This document shows, in pieces, positions 49,373-56,108 of a stretch of DNA of 56,573 nucleotides. Below the pieces are notes generated by a model. That model made no database searches. It had not been told where the DNA came from and worked only from the letters and a program-made list of their open reading frames with translations. How positions within the stretch are numbered: position 1 is the stretch's first letter; every line of letters starts with the position of its first letter. The DNA comes from Sphingobacteriaceae bacterium (GTDB lineage Bacteria; Bacteroidota; Bacteroidia; UBA7662): assembly GCA_013824115.1 (NCBI GenBank), contig PNNG01000039.1:1-56573 (forward strand), given 5' to 3'. The translations under genes were made by a program, and so were the position numbers.

Positions 49373-49443
49373 CCCGAGAGCCAAAGCGCCTGCCCCGAGA
49401 GCCAAAGCGCCTGCCCCGAGAGCCAAAGCGCCTGCCCCGAGAG
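49373..49443. repeat. 21-bp tandem array
   Basis: CCCGAGAGCCAAAGCGCCTGC-type units start at 49373, 49394 and 49415, with a partial unit at 49436. The 21-base period gives seven-residue repeats in every frame, which keeps short frames open without being a gene. Confidence 0.8.
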
Positions 49444-49451
49444 CAAAAGCG

Positions 49452-49515
49452 ATTCGGGGATTCGGGGATTCGGGGATTCGGAGATCCGGGGATTCGGAGA
49501 TCCGGGGATCCGGCG
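49452..49515. repeat. 8-bp tandem array ATYCGGRG
   Basis: Eight octamers in a row (attcgggg x3, attcggag, atccgggg, attcggag, atccgggg, atccggcg). The 8-base period is not a multiple of three, unlike the 21-base array it adjoins, and is a candidate for copy-number slippage. Confidence 0.78.
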
Positions 49516-49517
49516 AT

Positions 49518-49677
49518 TCAAAGTTTGTCGGTGCCTGATTGAGGTTGTTGCTTCATGGCCCAATTGGGGTTTACTTCAATGGTTTGCTTGCTTTGCTCGG
49601 AGGCTACCGACATATCCGCTTAAAACCTGGCATATCAATCACTTCATTCTTGCCATCTTTTTCCCAACTTTGACGCT
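49518..49677 (-). pseudogene. Possible small gene remnant
   Basis: On the minus strand a 31-codon frame (49518-49613) starts MSVASEQSKQTIEVNPNWAM and ends SGTDKL. Just upstream, in another frame, sequence reads SWEKDGKNEVIDMPGFK up to about 49677. Together they look like the C-terminal end of one protein broken by an indel. No family is recognised and the call is weak; the small frame alone could also be a real peptide. Confidence 0.28.
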
Positions 49678-49843
49678 TCAACAATCATCTTGCCGGGTTG
49701 AGCGCAGCGAAACCCCATTTTTGAATCCCGAATCGCCCTTGGCTCTCGGGATGTCGCTGCGCTCCACCTTGAATTTTGAATTGGCCTGGTTGAGCGAAGC
49801 GAAACCTTCCTTTTGAATCTTGAATTTTAAATTTTGAATCCTG

Positions 49844-50257
49844 ATGCCCCGCATTTTATCCATTGACTACGGTAGCAAACGTGTCGGCCTAGCCGTTACC
49901 GACCCGCTGGGCATTTTCGCCACCGCGCTCGACACTGTGCACAGCCAAGACTTGGTACCTTACCTCAAAGCCTACCATGCCCGCGAAGGCATTTCGGCCT
50001 TTGTGCTAGGCGAGCCCAAGACCGTACGCAACGAGCCTTCGCAAACCGCCATGCAGATTCAGGAGTTTGCCGTACATTTGCAACGGACTTTCCCGGGCAT
50101 TCCGGTGCACCGCATCGATGAGCGGTTTACCTCCAAAATTGCCCTGCAAGCCATCGCCCAAAGCGATTTAAAGAAAAAACAACGGCAAGAAAAAGACCGC
50201 GTAGACCAAATCAGCGCGGTCCTCATCCTGCAAACTTACCTCGAGCAACAAAGATGA
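49844..50257 (+). CDS. ruvX: RuvX/YqgF Holliday-junction resolvase-like RNase
   Basis: A 137-residue RNase H-fold protein with catalytic Asp8 (SIDYGSKRVGLAVTDP), the GEPKTVRN loop, DERFTSK and DRVDQISAVLIL. YqgF/RuvX is implicated in 16S rRNA end processing and as a putative resolvase. The ATG follows directly after TTGAAnn repeats, so its promoter may be within them. It overlaps def by 4 bases. Confidence 0.92.
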   Translation: MPRILSIDYGSKRVGLAVTDPLGIFATALDTVHSQDLVPYLKAYHAREGISAFVLGEPKTVRNEPSQTAMQIQEFAVHLQRTFPGIPVHRIDERFTSKIALQAIAQSDLKKKQRQEKDRVDQISAVLILQTYLEQQR

Positions 50258-50814
50258 CTTTACCCATTGTAGCCTACGGCGATCCGGTTCTGAACACCAA
50301 AGCAAGCAATATTTCGGCCGATTATCCTGGCCTGAGCGAACTCATCCACAATATGTTCGAAACCATGTATGCCGCCAATGGGGTGGGTTTGGCAGCACCG
50401 CAAATCGGTTTGCCTATCCGCTTGTTTGTGATCGATGCGGCTGCCTATGACGAAGAGCAGTTCAAAGACGAAAAACGCGTCTTCATCAATGCCGAAATTG
50501 TGGAGTTCAAAGGCGAAGAGTGGGCATTTAACGAAGGCTGCCTGAGCATCCCCGATGTGCGCGGCGATGTTTTTCGCCCCGAAACCATCAAAATCCGTTA
50601 TTTCGACGAAAATTTCAAAGAGCATTTGGCTGAATTCAGCGATATGCCTTCGCGCATCATCCAGCACGAGTACGATCACATCGAAGGCAAATTATTTACT
50701 GAAAAACTGGCTCCGCTGCGCCGCCGCATGGTGCAGAAGAAGTTGGAGCAAATCAAAAACGGTATTGTGTCCGTGAGTTACCGGATGCGTTTTGCGCGCG
50801 CCAAGAAGAAGTAA
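50254..50814 (+). CDS. def: Peptide deformylase
   Basis: A 186-residue metalloenzyme with all three motifs: GVGLAAPQIG, EGCLSIP (Cys96 metal ligand) and QHEYDHIEG (His138 and His142 ligands, Glu catalytic). It removes the formyl group from new proteins. The C-terminal tail is basic (YRMRFARAKKK). It is co-translated with ruvX by a 4-base overlap. Confidence 0.96.
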   Translation: MTLPIVAYGDPVLNTKASNISADYPGLSELIHNMFETMYAANGVGLAAPQIGLPIRLFVIDAAAYDEEQFKDEKRVFINAEIVEFKGEEWAFNEGCLSIPDVRGDVFRPETIKIRYFDENFKEHLAEFSDMPSRIIQHEYDHIEGKLFTEKLAPLRRRMVQKKLEQIKNGIVSVSYRMRFARAKKK

Positions 50815-50843
50815 GGCGTCTGCGTCTGCTTTGGCCAAATTAA

Positions 50844-51040
50844 CCGCGGAGCCGCAGAGGTTTTATTAACGGCTGATCGGCTTTGAACACAATATTAGGA
50901 CATGCTGAGCACGAAATAGCTTTTTCGTGGTGCAGGCCCAAACTGCACGCAGGCCGCGCGTTTCGGCTTCGCTCAACGACCGGCGGAGGCACAAGATCCG
51001 ACGCTGACGCGCTAACCAGAGGCCACGGAGGGTCAAACCC
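50844..51040 (-). repeat. Structured dispersed element, copy C
   Basis: Read on the minus strand it keeps the plan of copies A and B, though more diverged: a CCTCCGTGGCCTCTGG-like head, GCCTCCGC, hairpin GTGCAG-N7-CTGCAC (50930-50948), and end motif CTCTGCGGCTCCGCGGTT. The hairpin stem is identical in all three copies while the seven-base loop differs. The head end is approximate. Confidence 0.55.
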
Positions 51041-51206
51041 TTTGGTTTTTCGGTTTCCATGGCACAAAGCGCGTCTCTTTTGATAAGAAGAAATAAGCCT
51101 GGATTTTACGCAAAATAAAACGCATGAGCTTTTAAGAAGGGGACTCAGCGGTTCGAATACATCCCCTTCCCCATAGTCTATGACCAGTTGCGTTTGCTAA
51201 CTTTAG

Positions 51207-51377
51207 CTCTGCGGCCTCCGGCCAAACAGCGAAGCTGTTAGGCCAAAAGCCTCCGCTGCCTCGGCGCAAGAGTGCAGCTAGGCGCTGCACTTACAAAACA
51301 GCTGTTCCGTGCTTCTGATGCTTGATAAAATTACATCCGCTTTTCAAGATAAACAGCTCCTCTGCGCCTCCGCGGTT
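51207..51377 (+). repeat. Structured dispersed element, copy B
   Basis: Head CTCTGCGG, hairpin 1 at 51220-51244 (GGCC-aa-ACAGC-gaa-GCTGT-ta-GGCC), GCCTCCGC, hairpin 2 GTGCAG-N7-CTGCAC at 51272-51290, end CTCTGCGCCTCCGCGGTT at 51360-51377. Compared with copy A two base pairs of hairpin 1 have changed on both sides (T-A to C-G; C-G to A-T), keeping the stem. Confidence 0.7.
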
Positions 51378-51509
51378 CAACCCTGGCGCCAGCCAGATAC
51401 TATGCTTGCATAGAATCGTTCTAAACTGCTGGGCTTTTTCAGCTGTTCGCTCTTTGCACTTGAATTTTCGGGCATTCTGTCCGTATTTTCACAGCTTAAA
51501 GCCAATCCG

Positions 51510-52832
51510 ATGATTCAATCGCTTGTGTTTATCGTTTTGCTGGCTGCGGGGGCAGGATTGTTCGCCCGACAAGTAGTCCGCATTCGCCGCAACATCTTTT
51601 TGGGTCGCCCGCTCGACCGCACCGACCGACCCGCCGACCGCTGGAAAACCATGGCCCGTGTGGCCCTCGGTCAGAGCAAAATGGTGAGCCGTCCCGTTGC
51701 TGGTTTCTTCCACATCCTCATCTACGTGGGCTTTGTGCTCATCAACATCGAAGTGCTGGAGATTGTGATCGACGGTATTTTTGGTACCCACCGCATCTTC
51801 AAGCCGCTCTTGGGCGATTTCTACAATGTAGTCATCGGCTTTTTTGAAGTGTTGGGCGTAGGCGTGCTGCTGGCTTGTGTGGTGTTTTTGTGGCGCCGCA
51901 ACGTACAGCCGCTGGCACGTTTTAAGAGTCCCGAAATGACCGGTTGGCCCACCCTCGACGCCAACCTCATCCTCATCATCGAAATAGTGCTCATGAGCGC
52001 CCTCCTGCTCATGAACGCCGCCGAAGCCAATATGCCCGACAAAGGTGGCTACCTCGTGAGCAATATGCTGGCGCCCATTTTCGCCGGGGTATCGCCCGAA
52101 GGATTGCATCTCATCGAGCGCGTGTGCTGGTGGCTGCACATTGTGGGCATCCTCGCCTTCCTCAACTACCTGCCATACAGCAAACACTTCCACATCATCA
52201 TGGCCTTCCCCAATACCTGGTATGCGCAATTGGAGCCGGCCGGACAACTTTCGAACATGGAAAGTGTGAAAAAAGAAGTGGCGCTGATGATGGACCCGAA
52301 CGCCAATCCCTACGCTGCACCGGCCGATGGAGCCGAAGCGCCGGGCCGTTTTGGTGCCAAAGATGTACAAGACCTGCCCTGGAAAAGCCTGCTCGACGCC
52401 TACAGCTGCACCGAATGCGGTCGTTGTACGAGTGTTTGTCCGGCCAACACCACCGGCAAACTCCTATCTCCCCGCAAAATCATGATGGATACCCGCGACC
52501 GCCTGGCCGAAGTGGGTGCCAACATCGACAAAAACGGCTCTTTTGTGGACGATGGCAAATCGTTGCTCGGCGACTACATTACCGCCGAAGAAATCCAGGC
52601 CTGCACCACCTGCAATGCCTGTGTGGAGGCTTGTCCGGTGTTGATTAACCCCGTGAGCATCATCACCGAATTGCGCCGTTACCAGGCCATGGAAGCCTCG
52701 CAGGTGCCGTCGGAATGGGGTTTGATGTTTGGCAACATCGAAAATAACGGGGCCCCCTGGCAGTTTCCGGCTGCCGACCGTTTTGCCTGGGCCGATAACC
52801 TCACCGTGAATTCTAAAAAGAACGAAGCATGA
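51510..52832 (+). CDS. Membrane Fe-S subunit, HdrDE/GlpC-like oxidoreductase
   Basis: A 440-residue protein: five or so membrane helices (residues about 1-225) with heme b type histidines (GFFHILIYVG, VCWWLHIVG), like NarI/HdrE. Then two ferredoxin motifs: CTECGRCTSVCP near 298 and CTTCNACVEACP near 364. Such proteins accept electrons from a soluble CCG subunit and pass them to quinone. The next gene encodes that subunit and overlaps by 4 bases. Substrate (lactate, glycerol-3-phosphate or other) cannot be read from here. Confidence 0.86.
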   Translation: MIQSLVFIVLLAAGAGLFARQVVRIRRNIFLGRPLDRTDRPADRWKTMARVALGQSKMVSRPVAGFFHILIYVGFVLINIEVLEIVIDGIFGTHRIFKPLLGDFYNVVIGFFEVLGVGVLLACVVFLWRRNVQPLARFKSPEMTGWPTLDANLILIIEIVLMSALLLMNAAEANMPDKGGYLVSNMLAPIFAGVSPEGLHLIERVCWWLHIVGILAFLNYLPYSKHFHIIMAFPNTWYAQLEPAGQLSNMESVKKEVALMMDPNANPYAAPADGAEAPGRFGAKDVQDLPWKSLLDAYSCTECGRCTSVCPANTTGKLLSPRKIMMDTRDRLAEVGANIDKNGSFVDDGKSLLGDYITAEEIQACTTCNACVEACPVLINPVSIITELRRYQAMEASQVPSEWGLMFGNIENNGAPWQFPAADRFAWADNLTVNSKKNEA

Positions 52833-53629
52833 GCACTACGCTGAAAATAGATACCATGGCCGAACTGGCCGCCCGTGGTGAAGCCCCCGAAATTTTATTT
52901 TGGGTAGGTTGTGCCGGTAGTTTCGACGACCGTGCCCGCCGCATCACCCGTGCTTTTGCTGCCATTCTGCACGAAGTAGGCATCAAATTCGCCGTGCTGG
53001 GCACCGAAGAAAGCTGCACTGGCGATCCGGCCAAACGCGCCGGCAACGAATTCCTGTTTCAGATGCAGGCCATGCAGAACATCCAGGTGATGAATATGTA
53101 CGAGGTGAAGAAGATTGTGACAGCTTGTCCGCACTGCTTCAACACCCTCAAAAACGAATATCCCGATTTGGGTGGCAATTACGAAGTGCTGCACCATGCC
53201 ACCTTGCTGCAGCAGCTCATCAACGAAGGTCGCATCAAAGTGCAAGGCGGAGGTACTTTCAAGGGCAAGCGCATTACCTTCCACGATTCATGTTATTTGG
53301 GTCGCGCCAACGGCATTTACGAAGCTCCCCGCGCCGTACTCGAAGCCCTCGATGCCGATTTGGTGGAGATGAAGCGCAGCAAGGCCAACGGATTGTGCTG
53401 CGGTGCAGGCGGTGCTCAGATGTTCAAGGAAGCTGAAAAAGGCAACAAAGAGGTGAACATTGAGCGCATGGACGATGTGCTCGAATCGAAAGCAGAAGTG
53501 GTAGCGGCCGCTTGTCCGTTCTGTATGACCATGCTCACCGACGGCATCAAAAACAAGGAAAAAGAAAGCAGCATACATGTTTACGATTTGGCTGAACTTG
53601 TTGCCAAGGCCAATGGTTTGATAGATTAG
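52829..53629 (+). CDS. CCG-domain Fe-S subunit (HdrD/LutA-like)
   Basis: A 266-residue soluble protein with two cysteine-rich CCG domains: GCAGSFDDR and CPHCFNTLKNEYP; HDSCYLGR, CCGAGG and CPFCMTML. These domains bind non-cubane 4Fe-4S clusters in heterodisulfide reductase and related lactate or glycerol-3-phosphate oxidoreductases. It pairs with the membrane subunit upstream (4-base overlap). Confidence 0.88.
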   Translation: MSTTLKIDTMAELAARGEAPEILFWVGCAGSFDDRARRITRAFAAILHEVGIKFAVLGTEESCTGDPAKRAGNEFLFQMQAMQNIQVMNMYEVKKIVTACPHCFNTLKNEYPDLGGNYEVLHHATLLQQLINEGRIKVQGGGTFKGKRITFHDSCYLGRANGIYEAPRAVLEALDADLVEMKRSKANGLCCGAGGAQMFKEAEKGNKEVNIERMDDVLESKAEVVAAACPFCMTMLTDGIKNKEKESSIHVYDLAELVAKANGLID

Positions 53630-53643
53630 GAAAAACACATCTG

Positions 53644-54141
53644 ATGTACGCACCCTTCGAAAGCCTCGCCCCCGAATCGAAAGTTTGGATTTACCAAAGC
53701 AACCGTCCCTTTACCGAGGGCGAAACCAACAGCCTGCACCCCGCTCTCCGCACCTTTGTAGAAAGTTGGACGGCCCACAAGCAAGAGCTCAAAGGCAGTT
53801 ATCTGCTGCTCCGCAACCAATTCATCGTGCTGGCGGTCGACGAAACCAATATGCCGGCTTCGGGCTGCAGCATCGATAAATCGGTGCACTTCATGCAAGT
53901 GATTGAAAGCGAATTGGGGGTGAGTTTGTTCGACCGGATGTTGTTTGCCTTCGAAGAAAACGGACAAATCAGCACCCTGAACAAGGCAGCATTCGGCGAG
54001 GCGGTACAACAAGGCCGTATCGCAGCCGATACCCTGGTGGTGAACAATATGGTGTTTACCAAAGATGCTCTCGAAAACAAATGGTTGCTGCCTTTTGCCC
54101 AAAGCTGGCACGCACAGATGTTCGCCCCGGCAACCGTTTAG
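53644..54141 (+). CDS. Conserved Bacteroidota protein, often mislabelled ABC ATPase
   Basis: A 165-residue cytoplasmic protein (FESLAPESKVWIYQSNRPFTEGE, LRNQFIVLAVDETNMPASGCSIDKSVHFMQ). The family is conserved in Bacteroidota and is often called ABC transporter ATPase in databases, but no Walker motif is visible, so I would not use that name. The SGCSIDxSV motif near residue 75 may be functional. It lies 14 bases after the CCG gene. Confidence 0.75.
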   Translation: MYAPFESLAPESKVWIYQSNRPFTEGETNSLHPALRTFVESWTAHKQELKGSYLLLRNQFIVLAVDETNMPASGCSIDKSVHFMQVIESELGVSLFDRMLFAFEENGQISTLNKAAFGEAVQQGRIAADTLVVNNMVFTKDALENKWLLPFAQSWHAQMFAPATV

Positions 54142-54187
54142 AACGCAGATGACGCGGATGGGGCAGATTGCCGCCGATTGAGCTCCT

Positions 54188-54347
54188 CCGGATGGCCGGG
54201 GCCCCTGGCGTGAACTCCGTGTTTTACCTTCACCCCGAAGGAAGCAGAAGGATGAAAATGGACGCGGTAGAATAGGAGCATCGTTAGTGAAAACCTCCGT
54301 GTCCTCCCCGGATGGCCGGGGCCCCTGGCGTGACCTCCGTGTTTTAC
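54188..54347. repeat. Pair of 40-bp direct repeats
   Basis: Two near-identical 40-base copies (54188-54227 and 54308-54347) begin ccggatggccggggcccctg and end ctccgtgttttac, differing at one position. They are 120 bases apart, in the gap before the hypothetical gene. The ending ctccgtg is shared with sequence near 200. Confidence 0.8.
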
Positions 54348-54946
54348 TCCCCCAATATCCGCTCCATTAATCCCCCAAATCCCTCCGCCTGCAAATATTG
54401 CCCATCGTGGTACACATTGCACTGCAGCTTGAGGTAGGCCAGTTTGCCATCGCGGCGCAGCACTTCCAACAGTACATTGCCAAAACGCTGGTCGATTTGT
54501 CCGCTCGCCACGGCCTCGGCCTGCAAGCGCGGTTTTAAATAGCGTTTGTGCAGCTCGTGCCAGGCCTCGCCCACGGGCCATATTTTGCGCTCGTTTTGTT
54601 TTTCCGAATAACCCCAATCCAGCAGTTGTTCGGCCAGGCGGTCGAGTAAAAAATCGTAGTGTTTCTCGGGCACTCCGGCTTCTGCATACCACATAAAGCC
54701 CGAAGCCTGACTGTTTTGCAGCAGCACAAAGGCCGGCACGCTGCCCGGTTCGTCGGCCGATTGTTCGTAATGCGCCCGCAACAGCCGCCGGTGCTCGGCC
54801 TCCTGGTGGGTTTGGTAGTGCTGCATTTCGCTCACAAAACGCTCGCTGCGTTGCAAGGGCTCGTGCAGCAGTTCGGGACTGGGGTTGCTTGTCGACTTCC
54901 CGCCGAGCAGCTGCTGCAATTGATCAATCCACGCGTATTTGGCCAT
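54344..54946 (-). CDS. Conserved hypothetical protein
   Basis: A 200-residue, mainly helical protein with no signal peptide. It starts MAKYAWIDQLQQLLGGK and has a beta-containing second half (AFVLLQNSQASGFMWYAEAG; VLLEVLRRDGKLAYLKLQCNVYHDGQYLQAEGF). I recognise no family. Codon use and a well-formed start look like a real gene. The stop lies in the second 40-base direct repeat. Confidence 0.6.
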   Translation of the reverse strand: MAKYAWIDQLQQLLGGKSTSNPSPELLHEPLQRSERFVSEMQHYQTHQEAEHRRLLRAHYEQSADEPGSVPAFVLLQNSQASGFMWYAEAGVPEKHYDFLLDRLAEQLLDWGYSEKQNERKIWPVGEAWHELHKRYLKPRLQAEAVASGQIDQRFGNVLLEVLRRDGKLAYLKLQCNVYHDGQYLQAEGFGGLMERILGE

Positions 54947-55021
54947 GAGGGAATAACGGATTTGGGAGGTGAAAGTTCGGGTGATTGTGTTTCAGCTGGA
55001 CTGTTCTAACCAAAGATTGGG

Positions 55022-55378
55022 TCAGGGCAAAAACACGCTCGCAGGCAACTTTAAATACGACTTGAATCTTTGGGCCATTTTTAAGGTGAGGTCGCGTTTG
55101 CCCGAAAGCACGGCCGAAACATGCCCTTTGCTGCCAATTACAGGCTCTAGGTCCTTGTTTTTTAATCCCAGCTCGGTCATTTTCCACTTAATGGCTTCTA
55201 GTGGATCAAGCTCAGGTAGCTGGTAGTGCGCTTCGTCGTAATGCTGAACGAGCAAGGAAAGCAGTTCCATTTCAGCCTGTTCGTCACTGCCTTCAGGTGC
55301 ATGAAATATTTCCATCAAGCGCATGCTGGCTGCGTCGTAATCGGCTTCGGTTTTGAGAATGGTCCAGTTCGCTGTCAT
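55022..55378 (-). CDS. higA: HigA-type antitoxin
   Basis: A 118-residue protein with an XRE-type helix-turn-helix at its C-terminus (DPLEAIKWKMTELGLKNKDLEPVIGSKGHVSAVLSGKRDLTLKMAQRF) and the helical N-terminal part typical of HigA in Bacteroidota. The ATG overlaps the stop of the higB remnant (ATGA). HigA represses its promoter and neutralises HigB. With HigB broken it may persist as an orphan regulator. Confidence 0.85.
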   Translation of the reverse strand: MTANWTILKTEADYDAASMRLMEIFHAPEGSDEQAEMELLSLLVQHYDEAHYQLPELDPLEAIKWKMTELGLKNKDLEPVIGSKGHVSAVLSGKRDLTLKMAQRFKSYLKLPASVFLP

Positions 55379-55509
55379 TTCGTGAAAATTTTAGGATCGT
55401 AGGTGATCTGTGCTACATCTATTTTGTCGTATGCGCTGTGTGGGCCGAACCACACAACAAAATAAGGGTGTTTTTTGAAAGGCAGGTTACGCAATATCGG
55501 AGCTTGGTT
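55375..55509 (-). pseudogene. higB: higB toxin remnant
   Basis: The 44 codons just before higA read NQAPILRNLPFKKHPYFVVWFGPHSAYDKIDVAQITYDPKIFTK in pieces, ending TGA that overlaps the higA ATG. PHSAYDKID corresponds to the GTHAEYDKID end of HigB toxins. An in-frame TAG lies at 55510, and the expected first half (normally about 55 more residues) is missing or frameshifted. It cannot make a full toxin. Confidence 0.65.
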
Positions 55510-55566
55510 CTACGGCAAATCATTGATGTATCGTCCTTATTTGTAATTTTAGGAAAATAAAATCTC

Positions 55567-55794
55567 ATGGCTAATATAAAATCTTTAAAACAGGCAATAA
55601 TCCATGACATTAATTTGCTCGAGAATTTGGAGGAGCTAGAAAGACTGCATGCCGTTGTGAAGGGAATGTCTGAGCAACACCATCCCGCGGGTTTATCGGA
55701 AGCCCAACAGTTGATGTTAGAAATGGCATTGGCAGATATTGAGGCTGGGCGCCTGATAAGTCAAGATGAAGTTGATCGGATGGACGAAAAATAG
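55567..55794 (+). CDS. Antitoxin of a ParE-type module, shortened
   Basis: A 75-residue helical protein paralogous to the antitoxin at 21808: GLSEAQQLMLEMALADIEAGRL aligns with SLTAEQQAAIELGKSQIESGLF. The paralogue ends RQWLTQK, whereas this one stops after DEK. The TAG at 55792 occupies the place of the TGG (Trp) codon of the paralogue; a G at 55793 would give DEKWLNE. So the antitoxin has probably lost its last four residues by a single substitution. Confidence 0.75.
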   Translation: MANIKSLKQAIIHDINLLENLEELERLHAVVKGMSEQHHPAGLSEAQQLMLEMALADIEAGRLISQDEVDRMDEK

Positions 55795-56108
55795 CTAAAC
55801 GAGTAGTAAGTTGGACGGCAGTTGCCATTCGACAAAGAAGTGCCATTTTAGCTTATTGGACGAAAAGGAACGGAAGTACGCAATACGCTAAAAAAATCAT
55901 TGAACTTACCGGACGTGTGCTGGTAGAGGTTGCCAAACAACCAGAGCTTTACAAATCGATTGATAGTAAGGGCATTCATTGCGCGAGTGTTGGTCATTTC
56001 AGTTTGTATTACAGATTCGATAGTCTAAATTTAATTGTGGTTGCATTTTGGGATAATCGCCAGGATCCCAATAGGCTTTTGGAAATAATCAAGGCACAAA
56101 AGCAGTAA
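55791..56108 (+). pseudogene. ParE-family toxin without a canonical start
   Basis: The full coding frame reads AKRVVSWTAVAIRQRSAILAYWTKRN..., aligning residue for residue with the intact toxin at 22026 (ANPKIIWSNLAEDQLYQILGYYEQRN), through GHFSLYYRFDSLNLIVVAFWDNRQDP at the end. The initiator position is ATA instead of ATG (ATAGCTAAA versus ATGGCTAAC). No ATG, GTG or TTG occurs in frame until a GTG at 55917, which would drop the first half. Either it is silent or it uses the very rare AUA start. A sequencing error would also explain it. Confidence 0.7.

Larger units (their letters stand above)
49253..49843. other. Gene-poor region with short tandem repeats
   Basis: Between the RND gene and ruvX I find no intact gene. 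It holds a 21-base array, an 8-base array, a possible gene remnant on the minus strand (49518-49690), two copies of a ggttgagcgNagcgaaacc phrase (49694 and 49788), the gctctcgggatgtcgctNcgctc phrase on both strands (near 49355 minus and 49739 plus), and TTGAAnn runs up to the ruvX start. Confidence 0.6.
50815..51509. other. Gene-free region with two structured repeat copies
   Basis: No gene is seen in these 695 bases. Copies C (minus, about 50844-51040) and B (plus, 51207-51377) of the structured element lie in head-to-head orientation. The region between them has no recognised feature. The start of the Fe-S membrane gene at 51510 has no exact TAnnTTTG box (nearest is gtattttcac at about 51482). 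Confidence 0.6.

Noticed and set aside
51489..52370. 293-codon minus frame opposite the Fe-S membrane gene
   Set aside because: Shadow frame; the plus strand has two ferredoxin motifs and membrane helices.
53644..54141. ABC transporter ATPase label for the small conserved protein
   Set aside because: No Walker A or B motif and only 165 residues.
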